DNA from: Chromera velia | Lineage: Eukaryota; Sar; Chromeraceae | NCBI GenBank assembly: GCA_018398765.1 | Contig: JAHBMJ010000885.1 | Location: 1-64,000 of the forward strand | Direction: 5' to 3' | DNA: 64,000 nucleotides | Shown: one piece after another, positions 1-11,237 of the stretch | How the letters are laid out: each line of letters opens with the position of its first letter | Numbering within the stretch: position 1 is the first letter of the stretch | The notes under the pieces: model-generated | Seen by the model: only the letters and a program-made list of their open reading frames with translations | The model's database searches: none | What the model was told of the DNA's origin: nothing | Program-made: the position numbers and the translations under genes

Positions 1-239
1 TTTGTATATGGTCACTCGTTGTACCGCGTCTGCGCCTGTGTAGAGCTGGGCAGTATCTTTTGTCCACGTAAAAGCTTCGTTATCCCCCCTGCCGATATCG
101 CTGGGGGGAATGCGGATGCCACACGTAATGCCATCTCTCTCGAGTCCTATGTGGCAGGCGCACGTGAAGCTGCCGTTCGTGTTGGTGCAGTCCGCGTACG
201 CATCGCAGTTGTGGACCCCTGCCGTGCACTCGTCGAGCT
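1..239 (-). CDS. Modular gene, exon J (partial): EGF-like plus start of discoidin-like domain
   Basis: Open from the acceptor (CTGCAG at 245-240) to the window edge. It has a complete EGF-like domain (ELDECTAGVHNCDAYADC, then TCACH and TCG) followed by IPPSDIGRGDNEAFTWTKD. The linker is divergent, with four more residues before VTIYK than the other modules have. No stop is seen in the visible part. Confidence 0.6.
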
Positions 240-3200
240 CTGCAGAGAAAGAAGCGCATTTGCGTTCGTTACATCGGGTCTTACCATCATACGAACTTTA
301 AAAACAAAGTCTCCATGAAGCATTTCTTTGGTCACCCAAGTGGTTTGCCTATCTGCACTTTCAATACAGACGCTTCCCTCACAAGTTCTCAATGAAATTT
401 CTAACTCAACAACAATTTGAAAACACAGGGTTTGAAAGGAGACTTCTATACAAAAACTTTCCAATCGGCTTTTTGCAAGCACAGAAGCACGCAGGTTTAC
501 ACACACACACACATACACACACACACACACATACACGCACGCACGCACGTACGCACGCACGCACGCACACGAAAGGTCTTACAAAAGGACTACAGGAGGA
601 GACAGAGACACACACCATGAGCAGTAATTGAGACCCGCACGAAGAATCGCTCTCGTACAGCACTCCAGAAAATGTTGACTGACCGGTGATCGCTGCGGCA
701 TACAAAATGGCTTGTTGTCCGCTGGCATATGAGAGATCCGGGGTGCTCTGCTGGATTCTTCTGACAGTGAAGCGGAAGAACCTGAAAGGACCCACCCGGA
801 TGTCCACTGGCCAGACTTTTGTCTCTCCGTCGTGCCAATCCGACACTTCAGTGAATGAATGGAGTATCGTCCAGGGTCCGTCAGTGCTGTTGGCTCCCGA
901 CACGTTCATTGCTGAGGGAGATTGCGCAGCGCAGCAATCCATCCGAATCTGCCAGGAATAGCCAGCCAGAGTGATGTGGCAGGGTGTCTGCAGATACACG
1001 TGGGTTTCTGTTTCTGCTGGCCGCGTGAGACCTGCAACGATCTGGGGTGTGTGCCACATGCCAAGATAACTGTTGTCGTTATTACCGTCGAAGAGGGCAG
1101 AGGGAAGCCACTCATCAGCAACGGGAGCAGCTGCCGTAGTGTAAGAGTACCATTGGTCCGAGGCGAAGGCACGATACTGTCCTGGGCAAACCTCACCACC
1201 GTAGTCTTTGTAAATTATGTAGAGGCCGTTGAAGAGGGTGTTCGTGTCCTTCGTTCAGGTAAACCAAGAAGGGTCCCCCTTCCCAATGTCGGTGGGGGGG
1301 ACACGAAAACCGCATACGACTCCATCTCCATACAAGCCAGATTCGCAGGTGCAAGTGAAGCTCCCGTTGGTGTTCGCACATGTGGCCTGGGGGTCGCAGT
1401 TATGGACTCCCGCAGCGCATTCGTCGAGCTCTGCAAGTATCGACAAGTATTGCGGCCAGAAGACATATGATCGATACAAAGCTACAAACCTGACGTACCG
1501 CTAAAAGAAGAGCAATGCAGAGACAAACATCCGCTCATCAAGCACCTCGATATGGCAACATGAACCAAAAGAGAATCTTCAAGAAGTCTGGGACTCAAGG
1601 ACAAAGAAGCGAAAACAACTGTCAAAAGAAGACGCCTTTGGAAGGGTGATGAGAGTCTTTTAATGTCAACAAGCGAAAGAACAGAACTGCAGAAGACAAA
1701 AATGGTCGGAATTAGCGATGAAAGCAGGTTTTTCGTGCCTCTGCTCCAAGTGTTGTGCACATTTCATCAGCATTACCTGTGATAGCAGCAGCATAAAGAT
1801 AGGCACTTGCCCCGCTTGCCCAGTTGGGTGAGGAGTTCTGAATTCTTCTGACGGTGAATCTGAAGAACCTGAAGGGACCAAGTCGAATGTCTGCAGGCCA
1901 AATCTTCTTCTCACCGACGTCCCAGTTGGTGACGCCGCTGTAGGAGTGGAGTGTCGTCCAGGGCCCGTCAGTGCTGTTGGCTCCTGAAACGTTCATGGCT
2001 GAAGGGTTTTGATCTTCCCATCCATCTGTGAGCGCTTGCCAAGAGTAGCCTGCCATTGTGATGTAGCATGGTATCCTTAAAATGATGTGCACCTCAGACT
2101 CTGTCGCCGTGTCGACACCAGCAGTACTGCTTGATGAAGGATGCCACGGCCAGGATTCCAGACTTCCGTCAAACAGAAAAGACGTAATGTATTCGTTTGT
2201 GTTGATATGTATAACCTTTCCTGGGTTGTTAAGCCAGCCGCAAGGAGAGAAGACACGATACTCTCCTGGACACACGCCCCCTGTGTAGTTTTTGAAGATC
2301 GTCACAACGTTGTTGAAGAGCCAGTCCGTGTCATTCATCCACGTGAATTCTGCGGTGTCTGCACGTCCAATGTCTGCAGGAGGAACCCTCAAACCGCACG
2401 CCACTCCGTCTCCATCCAGCCCAGCGTTGCAAGTACAAGTGAAGCTCTCGTTGGTGTTCGCACATGTGGCCTGGGGGTCGCAGTTGTGGACTCCCGCAGC
2501 GCATTCATCGAGCTCTGCAGCGCACATACAACTAGAACGGGTGTTTGCATCTGAGGATTGATGAAATGGCTCTCAACCTACATACCAATGGAAGAAAAGT
2601 AGTACAGTCTGTTTAGTCACGGAAAGGCAAGGGGCGTAGAATGCCGGCGTTTCCAGAAGGGACGCAAATAGGTGCAGGAGTGTGCAAAAAATGGCTGCCA
2701 TATAAATCATTGTGTTAGTCTCTCACTTGTTACTGCAGCTGCAAAGAGGTGTGCTTGGCCTATATGGGCATAGCCGTGAGAGGTGCATTGGATCCTTCTG
2801 ATGAGAAATCAGAAGAATCTGAAGGGGCCCACACGAATATCTGCAGGCCAAATCTTCTACTCATGGTCGTCCCAGTTGGTGACGTCACTGAAGGAGTGGA
2901 GCGTTGTCCAGGGACCGTCGGTGCTGTTGGAGCCTAACACGTTCATCGAGGACGGACTGTATTGAGCCTAATTGACGTAATCTCGGGCTGTAAAAGAATA
3001 CCCAGCCAGGGTGATGTAGCAAGGGGTCATTAGAATGACTTGGAAGTTTGACTCGGTCGCAGTATTGAGGCCTGCGATGTTATAAGCTGGGGAGACGAAT
3101 GGGTGTTCTTCTGAACTGCCGTCAAACGCCGAGGAAGGCAGGTGCTCAGTGCCTCCGAGCGAATTGGTCACCCCCGTATTTGCATGCCAGCTGTTGGGAG

Positions 3201-6200
3201 CAAACACACGATATTCTCCCGGACAAACGTCTCCCCCGTAGTCTTTCTAGATAGTGATGATGCCGTTGAAGAGAGTGTCTTTGTCCTTCATCCAGGTGAA
3301 ATCGTTTTGGTCTCCTCTCCCGATGTCTGCAGGGGGAACCCTCAAACCGCATGCCACTCCGTCTCCATCTAAGCCAGCGTTGCAGGTGCAGGTGAAGCTC
3401 CCGTTAGTGTTGGCGCATGTCGCCTGGGGGTCGCAGTTGTGAACTCCTGCAGCGCATTCGTCGAGCTCTGCATCGTAAGCAGACAGTCCGAATACAATTA
3501 CACCACATTGCTCTGGTGAATAGCTGAAAGGAAATCATACATGGGCTGCACCGATAGAAGAAAACACATCGAGATAGAGAGTTCCACCGAAGCGTCGGGC
3601 CAAAGTGCACAAACACTCAATCAAGGGGACTGAGGCCAACAACTAACAAGGAACGAACAAATGAACGAACGATTCACAGGCGAACACAGAATCAGCTCAT
3701 GCCACGTCTGACCTGTGACCCCAGCCGCGTAGAGGTGAGCTTGACCAATACTAACGTAGTGTGCAGTTGTGCGCTGGATCCTTCTGATGAGAAAGCGGAA
3801 GAACCTGAAGGGGCCCACACGGATGTCGGCAGGCCAAATCTTCTGCTCCGCTTGGTCCCAGTTGGTGACGTCACTGAAGGAGTGGAGCGTCGTCCATGGG
3901 CCGTCGGTGCTGTTGGAGCCTGACACGTTCATCGAAGACGGACTGTATTGACCCCAATTAGCGTAATCTCGGGCTGTCACAGAATACCCAGCCAGGGTGA
4001 TGTAGCAAGGGGTCATTAGAATGACTTGGAAGTTTGACTCGGTCGCAGTATTGAGGCCGGCAATATTGGTCGATGGGGAGAGAAACGGGTATTCTTCTGA
4101 ACTGCCGTCGAACGCTGACGAAGGAAGATACTCATTGGAATTCTTTGTATTGGTCACACCTGGGTTGTGTAACCAGCTGTTGGGGGCAAACACGCGATAT
4201 TCTCCCGGACAAACGTCTCCCCCATAGTCTTTATAGATAGTGACGATGCCGTTGAAGAGAGTGTCCTTGTCCTTCGTCCAGGTGAAGTCGTTTTGGTCTC
4301 CTCTCCCGATGTCTGCAGGGGGAACCCTCAAACCGCACACAACTCCGTCTCCATCCAAGCCAGCGTTGCAGGTGCAGGTGAAGCTCCCGTTAGTGTTGGC
4401 GCATGTTGCCTGTGAGTCGCAATTGTGGACTCTCGCAGCGCACTCATCAAGCTCTGCACGCGCAAGAGACAGATGAGTACGTATGTGACAGGCGAAGCTT
4501 TTGGGAATTCAGTGTGCATGTGGACGGTTGCATAGAATCTGATGTTTGAAAACCATTTCCTTGTGAGAAGCACGTATTCGGGCACTGCCCTCGACCTGGA
4601 TGCATGCAAGGGTAATAGACAGACATACAAGGGCAATAGACAGACCTGTGACTGCAGCCGCGTACAGGATAGCCTGGTCAATGCACAGTGCCTGGGTCGA
4701 GGTATGTTGAATGCGCCTGGTTGTGAAGCGGAAGAACCGGAAGGGCCCTGCTCGAATGTCAGCCGGCCAGGTCATCGCGTCTCCCCCGTCCCAAGTGGTC
4801 ACCCCACTGAACGAGTGGAGCGATGTCCATGGACCGTCTGTGCTGTTTGCCTCCGACACATTTATTTTCGAAGGCATTTGATAAGCCAAACCTGTAAAAT
4901 CATCCCGTGCATGCAGGGCGTACTCTGTGAGAGTAATGTAACAGGGTGTGCCAAGAATGATGTTCTTCTCTGACTCTATAGCTGCGAAGACGGAAGCGAC
5001 GTTCACAAGAGTGCAATAAGCTCGACCGGCCGAACTAGCATCAAAAAGGGACGAGGACATCCACTCAGACGCGCTTAGACTTGTCGACGTAGCCCCGGGG
5101 GAATTCAGCCAGGCCTCGTCCACATAGACGCAGTACTGTCCCAGACACACGTCCCCTAAGTAGTCTTTATAGATAGTCACAACGCTGTTGTAGAGCCAGT
5201 GCTTGTCTTTTGTCCAGGTGAAGGAAGTCGAGTGACCCAGCCCAATATCTGCAGGGGGAACCTGAAGCCCGCATGCGACTCCGTCTCCATCCAAGCCGGC
5301 GTTGCAGGTGCAGGCAAAGCTCCCGTTAGTGTTGGCGCATATCGCCTGGGGGTCGCAGTTGTGGACTTCCGCAGCGTATTCATCAAGCTCTGGGGGGAAA
5401 GGACATGCACAGGAAGACATGAGCTCTCCTTTAGATAACATTGCATACGTTCCTCAGCACATATGCGAGAAGAACGTCACAGTCAAGTAGAAGGACTCTC
5501 ACATTGGGTGCGGTGCAAAGATGGGAGATTAGCCGGCAGCTGTCTCACCTCACAACGAACAGCAGAGGAGCAGGAATGAAAGCAAACGTACCGTATCACT
5601 TCAACCTTTCTGTGGATGCAAACTGACCTGTCACTGCAACTGCGAAGAGATGGGCTTGTAAAAAGGTGGCATAGTTCGCTCTCGGATTTTGAATTCTCCT
5701 GATCAAAAAGCGAAAGAATCTGAAGGGACCCACATGGACGTCTGCAAGCCATATCTTTTGCTCCGCTCTGTCCCAGTTGGTAACGTCACTGAAGGAATAA
5801 AGCGTTGTCCACGGGCCTTTAGTGCTGTTGGCGCCTGACACGTTCATAAAGGAAGGGGAATATTGCTCGGTGTTCGCAATATCTCGCGCTTGTATCGCAT
5901 ACCCTGCTAACGTGATGTAGCAGGGAGTCATAAAAATAAGCTGCCAGTCCGACTCACTGGCTATGTTGATGCCCGCAATGTTGGCTGAGGGCGAAAGAGT
6001 TGACCACTCTTCAGTGCTTCCGTCGAAAGCAGAGGACGGCGGTCGCTCACTCCCCCCCAGGCTGTTTGTCATACCAAGGTTGCCATACCAGCCGTTTGGG
6101 GCAAACACGCGGTACTCCCCTGGGCACAGATCTCCAAAGTAGCTTATGTAAATTGTCACCTGGCCATTGAAGGGAGTGTCCTTGTCCTTCGTCCAGGTGA

Positions 6201-9200
6201 AGTCGTTTTGGTCTCCTCTCCCAATGTCTACAGGAGGAACCCTCAAACCGCACGCAACTCCGTCTCTATCCAAGCCAGCATTGCAGGTGCAGGTGAAGCT
6301 CCCGTTGGTGTTGGCGCATGTCGCCTGGGGGTCGCAGTTGTGGACTCCCACAGCGCATTCGTCGAGCTCTGCACACCACATACGACAAGGGAACACGTGA
6401 AACAGTAAGATTAAAATCAATCGCATAGAAAACTGAAACACCTAGATTGGGATAGATGAAGGCTATGGTCAGATCATGCATGAGTCACGAAGTTTGACCG
6501 AAGCAGGACGTGCAGACACCACCGTATACAGCCACCATCCTCCTGACCTGTGACTGCAGCGGCGTAGAGAAAGGCCTGGCCGATAGTCGCCCAATGCGCA
6601 GTCGGATGTTGAATTCTCCTGATCAAAAAGTGAAAGAATCTGAAGGGACCCACACGGATATCTGCAGGCCAAATCTTTTGCTCCGCTTGGTCCCAGTTGC
6701 TGACATCACTGAAAGAGTGCAAAGTAGTCCACGGGCCGTCGGTGCTGTTGGATCCTGACACGTTCATAGAGGAAGGATTTTGGTACTCTGTATTAGCAGT
6801 ATCTCTCGCCTACACTACGTACCCTGCTAAAGTGATGTAGCAGGGAGTCTGCAGAATCATCTGCCAGTTCGACTCACTAGCTGTATTTGTGCCCGCAATG
6901 TTGTTTGATGGCGACAGAACTGACGCCTCTACAGCACTTCCATCGAAAACAGAGGAAGCCGGTCGCTTACTCCCCCCCAGGCTGTTTGTCACGCCCGGGT
7001 TGCTATACCAGTTGTTGGGGGCAAACACGCGATACTGGCCGGGGCACACCTCACCCCCGTAGTCTTTGTAGATCGTCATGAGACCGTTAAGTCAGAAGAG
7101 CCAGTCTTTGTCTTTGGTCTAAGTGAAATCGTTTTGGTCTCCTCTTTCGATGTCTGCAGGGGGAACTCTAAAGCCGCATGCGACTCCGTCTCCATCCAAG
7201 CCAGCGTTGCAGGTGCAGGTGAAGCTCCCGTTGGTGTTAGCGCATGTGGCCTGGGGATCGCAGTTGTAGACTGCCGCAGCACATTCGTCAAGCTCTACAT
7301 CAGCAGTTGCACAAACTTTTGTCAGATCCTTTCCTTGTGACTAGACGTTTTGAAAGCGACTTCCTGAGATTACCACTTGCTGAGACGGTCGGTCACCTCC
7401 TCTGCCTTCAACGGATCTTTTCTTTTTCATCATATCGATCTTTGACAATCTAAGTCTCTCTCCAAATCTTTTTCTGTTCCGCTTTCCCTGTTTTTCAGAA
7501 CATCAATTCACTGACCTGTAATTGCTGAAGCGAAGAAGTACGCGTAGTCACCGGTAGCGTAGTCGTTGGAAGTCCTGGATATCCTGAAGATACTGAAGCG
7601 GAAGAACTTGAAAGGCCCCGCTATGACATCCATATTCCAAAATTTGACCTCCCCGAGGTCCCAATCCGTCACGTCTCTGAATGAGTGGAGCGTTGTCCAC
7701 GGGCCGTCGGTGCTGTTGGCCCCCGACACATTCATCGAAGAGGGGGTCCGCTGAACGTTGGAGTCGTCTCTGGCTGCATACGCATATCCTTTCAGGGTCA
7801 TGTAGCAGGGCGTCTCGAGAATGACCTGCTCGTCCGAGTCGCTGGCAGCTGCAGTGCCTGAAACATCACCTGCGTCCGTCAACCACCCGAAATCCTCGAC
7901 GCTATGGTCAAAAAGGGACGACGGGGGGTATTCGTTGGACCCGATGGAGACGCTATCAGCATACCCGTATCATCGGTTGTTCGCGAGGGCTCTGTATTGT
8001 CCTGGGCACACCTTCCCTCCATAGTTCTTCAGAAATGTCGGCATATTGTTGTATCGGTAGTCGTCGTTTTCCTTCGTCCAGGTAAATGAGAGATGGTCGC
8101 CCCTCCCGATGTCTGCAGGGGGAACCCTCAAACCGCATGCCACTCCGTCTCCATCTAAGCCAGCGTTGCAGGTGCAGGTGAAGCTCCCGTTGGTGTTGGT
8201 GCATGTCGCCTGGGGGTCGCAATTATGGACTCCCGCAGCACATTCGTCGAGCTCTGCAGGGGAACGAAAAAGCATCGACAGAAAGTCAATTGGATTCAGA
8301 GCTAGAAAAAAAGTGTGCCAAGAAGCTTGCGGACAGAATGTATGGGTCTTCAAGTCGCGTGGTGAGACCGGAAAGGACCAAAACCTTAGATATACATTGT
8401 GGTTTCCTCCGAGTGAGCATCAGTGCCACTTTCTGTTCCATAAAGAATCCTTCCTGCATGAGAGGATGGATGAAAAAATTTGAATCGATCAACCCCTAGT
8501 TGTCAAGCAGTAACCATATCATTGTGTATGTTTGAAATGGGGAAACGAGGACTCAACGACAGACAAAATTGAAAAACTGAGAAGACTCTCCCGACAGTCG
8601 CTAACGATAGACGGACCGACCTGTGATCTGAGCTGCGTAGAGAATAACCTGGCCATAAGACACGGCCGTCGCGGTTGGGTTCTGCACCCTACGGAACGTT
8701 ACGCGAAAGAACCTGAACAGTCCCCCTCGCACGTCCACTGGCCACGTCTTCACAGCCCCCGGTGTTCAGTCAGTCACCCCTGAGTAAGAGTGGAGGGTCG
8801 TCCAGGGGCCTATTGTGGAATTCGATGCGGACAGAACAAGGGAAGAGGGGTTCTGTTCAGAGTACCCCGTTCCATCTGCGTGTGCTTGCAGTGCGTACCC
8901 TGCTAGGATGATGTAGCAAGGTGTGCCCAGAAATGCGTTTACGTTGGAGTTACTTGAATCAGAAGCTCCGGCGACCGGGCTGTAGGCAAACGGAGCACCA
9001 TCGTTGCTCCCATCAAACAGTGAGGATATGCTGTGCTCCGACGAGCCAACAGTTGTGACAACCCCCGGATTGTTGATCCAGCTGTCTGAGCCGTACATGC
9101 GATACTCTCCGGGGCAAACCGCGCCTCCGTATTGTTCGTAAATCGTCACGTGGCCGTTGAATAGATTCTTGACATCTTTCGTCCATGTGAAAGAATAAAA

Positions 9201-9349
9201 ATCTGCCCTCCCGATGTCTGTGCGGGGGACCTGCGTGCCATACACAGCCCCGTCACCATCATACCCGCTGTTGCAGGCATACGTAAAGCTTAAACCTGCC
9301 ACAGTGCAGTCAGCGTTCTCGTCGCAGTTGTGCGTCCCCACACAAATGC
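1..9349 (-). CDS. Modular EGF/discoidin-like repeat protein gene, at least 10 exons, partial
   Basis: This gene consists of tandem exons of about 740 bases. Each encodes an EGF-like domain (DECAAGVHNCDPQATC, then CxC and a GDGVxCG end) followed by a ~200-residue domain with PCYITLAGY, NVSGxNSTDGPWTTLHSF, GPFRFFRF and LYAAAVTG motifs. The second domain resembles an F5/8 type C (discoidin, galactose-binding) fold, which I infer from motif order only. Exons found on the minus strand: 9349-8621, 8253-7516, 7294-6548, 6368-5628, 5389-4646, 4453-3713, 3467-2727, 2514-1777, 1430-684, 239-1. Each starts after CAG or TAG with AG CTC/CTT GA (GC in the first) and ends ACA/ACC-G before GT (ACA-A in 3467-2727). 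All introns are therefore phase 1 and every exon is symmetric (1-1). Likely role: a secreted or surface adhesive or lectin-like protein. The 5' exon with start and signal peptide is not identified, and the 3' end lies outside the window. Five modules contain in-frame stops, so the whole may be a decaying gene or one that skips exons. Confidence 0.75.
497..574. repeat. (AC)n/(GCAC)n microsatellite
   Basis: Simple AC/ACGC repeat in the intron between modular-gene exons J (239-1) and I (1430-684). The cysteine/valine or threonine/histidine rich readings across it are repeat artefacts. Confidence 0.9.
684..1430 (-). pseudogene. Modular gene, exon I: EGF + discoidin-like module with one in-frame stop
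   Basis: A full-length module in one continuous frame except for a TGA at 1257-1255. That position is the Trp of the FTWTK motif in sister modules. The rest is well preserved: GEVCPGQYRAF, PCHITLAGYSW, NVSGANSTDGPW, GPFRFFRFTVRR, LYAAAITG. Acceptor TTGCAG; donor GTCAGT at 683. Phase 1-1. Confidence 0.7.
1777..2514 (-). CDS. Modular gene, exon H: intact EGF + discoidin-like module
   Basis: Fully open module of about 246 codons. EGF: ELDECAAGVHNCDPQATC with NESFTCTC. Second domain: FTWMNDTDWLFNNVVTIFK, CPGEYRVFSP, PCYITMAGYSW, NVSGANSTDGPW, GPFRFFRFTVRRIQ, LYAAAITG. Acceptor CTGCAG; donor GTAATG. One of four complete modules without a stop. Confidence 0.75.
2727..3467 (-). pseudogene. Modular gene, exon G: module with four in-frame stops
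   Basis: Closest to exon F (4453-3713) and recognisable end to end, but with four in-frame stops: TAG at 3249-3247 (Tyr in sisters), TAG at 2970-2968 (Trp), TAG at 2859-2857 (Gln) and TGA at 2811-2809 (Arg). No length-changing frameshift is visible. Acceptor ATGCAG; donor GTGAGA after ACA-A, which would give Lys rather than Glu at the junction. This is the most decayed module. Confidence 0.7.
3713..4453 (-). CDS. Modular gene, exon F: intact EGF + discoidin-like module
   Basis: Open throughout. EGF: ELDECAARVHNCDSQATC. Second domain: DFTWTKDKDTLFNGIVTIYK, CPGEYRVFAP, TPCYITLAGYSV, NVSGSNSTDGPW, GPFRFFRFLIRRIQ, LYAAGVTG. Acceptor GTGCAG; donor GTCAGA. It serves as the reference for decay in exon G. 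Confidence 0.75.
4646..5389 (-). CDS. Modular gene, exon E: open module with an EGF cysteine lost
   Basis: Open throughout and the most divergent of the intact modules. The EGF starts ELDEYAAEVHNCDPQAIC, so the first EGF cysteine is Tyr, which should break one of the three disulfides. The second domain has FTWTKDKHWLYNSVVTIYK, VCLGQYCVY, TPCYITLTEYAL, NVSEANSTDGPW and GPFRFFRFTTRR. Acceptor CCCCAG; donor GTCTGT. Confidence 0.7.
5628..6368 (-). CDS. Modular gene, exon D: intact EGF + discoidin-like module
   Basis: Open throughout. EGF: ELDECAVGVHNCDPQATC. Second domain: DFTWTKDKDTPFNGQVTIY, CPGEYRVFAPNGW, TPCYITLAGYAI, NVSGANSTKGPW, GPFRFFRFLIRR, LFAVAVTG. Acceptor GTGCAG; donor GTCAGT. Both EGF cysteine spacing and the core of the second domain are intact. 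Confidence 0.75.
6548..7294 (-). pseudogene. Modular gene, exon C: module with three in-frame stops
   Basis: Whole module recognisable in a single frame. Stops: TAG at 7121-7119 (Trp of FTWTK), TGA at 7094-7092 inside a 6-base in-frame insertion before NGL, and TAG at 6812-6810 (Gln in sisters). Elsewhere conserved: ELDECAAAVYNCDPQATC, CPGQYRVFAPNNW, NVSGSNSTDGPW, GPFRFFHFLIRR. Acceptor ATGTAG; donor GTCAGG. Confidence 0.7.
7516..8253 (-). pseudogene. Modular gene, exon B: module with one in-frame stop
   Basis: EGF intact (ELDECAAGVHNCDPQATC). One in-frame TGA at 7972-7970, where sister modules have Trp after NN/NS in the VFAPNxW segment. The rest is open: NVSGANSTDGPWTTLHSF, GPFKFFRFSIFRIS, YFFASAITG. 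Acceptor CTGCAG; donor GTCAGT. Confidence 0.7.
8621..9349 (-). pseudogene. Modular gene, exon A: divergent module with one in-frame stop
   Basis: First recognised module in transcript order. The EGF-like part is diverged (GICVGTHNCDENADC, SFTYACNSGYDGDG, then Tyr where the last Cys is expected). The second domain is recognisable: DFYSFTWTKDVKNLFNGHVTIY, TPCYIILAGYAL, SASNSTIGPWTTLHSYSGV, then TGA at 8768-8766 where sisters have Trp, then KTWPVDVRGG, FRFFRVTFRRVQ and LYAAQITG. Acceptor CTGCAG; donor GTCGGT. Upstream exons are not identified. Confidence 0.65.
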
Positions 9350-11000
9350 CTGCAGGCAGAAAGGCGTGGAAGGAAGGAAGGAAGGAAGGAACAGATAACT
9401 GCACACATGAACGAAGGAAGCAAGATAAGGATCAAAGAAACTGTCAGAATCACGTAAGTCTGTGTGAATGCAAACGAGTGACAGTATGACTCTGGGGCAG
9501 CCCCAACCTGGACGCCCAAGTTTCGTTCGCTCATGAAAGGGCAAGACTTCCTGGAAGCACGGAATAAATGCATATACTCGAGCCATCAGAAGACTTTGTT
9601 AGCCTGTTGTGTACGCTAGTGGAGCCAAAAGAAGAGACAGGACCGGGGGTCGACTCGCTGACTTTGAGAGGGCAGCACCAGAGTCCCCAGCAGTATACAA
9701 AATAGGAGAAGAAGCTGGGAAGGAGGCGCAGTACCATCCAGATTTGTGCCTCCTTCCCTCTGTAAGCTGTAAAAACAAGGGCAAGAGAGAATGTATTATA
9801 GGCTTATATATGCAGCTCTGATGGTCAGTCCAGGTATGCAAATACGTGGCGACAAGAAACCAAAAACTTACATCTGGGGGTTCTGAGCCTGGTCAGCCGA
9901 CCGCATTCAGGGTAAGTGCTTATTGCACTCTGCTGAGGCTCCAAGAAGGTGAAGCTTTTGGTTAACTTCCTCTAGAGCTGTTGCAACGGGACGATTGACA
10001 ATTCAAAAACGCAAAATAACAAAGTTGGAACTGCTAAAAAGATCTTCTGTGGATGAGTTTATTAAAATAATGAATGATTTTACTTTGTTTCTGCTTGTCT
10101 CCAGAGGTTTCCAGCTGTCTCTGGAGCCGTCGAATGTGATGTAAGGGTAGAGTGGCGTTCTCGTTCTCTTGTAGGGAAGCCAGCCACACCGCCCCTGTCT
10201 CTACCACTGGGTCGATGCAAGTGCATGTGTCCTCACTGGAATGGTTCCGTTGTTCGATGATTTCTTTCACAAAAAGTGTCTTCCTCTGAAAGTGTGCTTT
10301 TTTTATAGTCTAAGCTTGCCGTCTTGGATCGATTTGAAAGGGGTAGTCCTGGTACCAAAACCTTGCTCTGCACGTACGAATTCCGCGTATATAAGCAAAA
10401 CTTGCAGTATGTGGCTGCATGGATCACAATTCCGGTGACAGCATGCATGCATGCATTATAATTTTTTCGATCTGCATTGTCTTTTTTGTATATATACATG
10501 AGAGTGGGCGCGCGCTGCGCGCCGACGTTGTTGTGGTAGGTACTCCCGTTGTCAAGTCCGGCGAAAGAGGGACACATACTTCTCTTTCGAGGCGTCGTGA
10601 GCGGCGCATGTCGGGATGCCTTTTTATGCACGCTCCTCTTTTGCAACACTATATATATACGACATTATTACTCAAAAAGACGGGGAACCCGCCAACCATT
10701 CATTCAACAATTGCCCTGCAGTGTGCAGATTGAGTTGTATAACTCAAGTGAAGTAAAGTGAATTTGAGTTTCGAAGGAAAATGATATTCAAAAAGCTTCA
10801 GAGTAATTGCAGAGGCCGGCTTATATAGAGAGAAATTTTTATATGTCCCTTCCAGTTGGGCCCGAATGGCAACTATGTACGCACAAATCACTACTTGGTT
10901 ATAAGCTAGTAAGATTTGGACATGATTTGGTCCCAAAATGCAAATTTCTGCATAGGTGGTGCCCACGCAGTGCCCACGCAGTTATCTGAGACGTGAGTCG
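9350..11000. other. Non-coding stretch upstream of the modular gene
   Basis: No supported gene. Contains a (GGAA)n run near 9369-9392 and a GC palindrome near 10508-10522. A 5' exon with the signal peptide of the modular gene probably lies here or is lost, but I could not identify it. Confidence 0.4.
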
Positions 11001-11237
11001 CCTCAAGGGGCCGCTCAGCTTTGCTGAGATGGTCCGAAAAGCGTAGCTGAGGGGCACTCATAAAAAGTTGAGGTGGGAGGCCTCAGATGTCGACGTACGT
11101 GCTGAATCTTGATCCGATTGAAAAACTGCATGACGCATACAATTTTTATCTGCATGACGCACTCTGTGCGAATAGCCTAAAAAGCGGAATTAACTTTGTT
11201 CTCACCCTCATTCATAAGTGCCCTCTCAGCTATATTA

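Noticed and set aside
1255-8768. UGA read as tryptophan in this gene (as in the Chromera plastid code)
   Set aside because: Two of the five Trp positions are TAG, other stops replace Gln, Arg and Tyr, and the SERCA and NTT genes use TGG for Trp and TGA as their terminal stop. Nuclear decay is simpler.
10419-10733. Frame of 104 codons near the GC palindrome
   Set aside because: No family, AT-rich repeats in part and no splice context.
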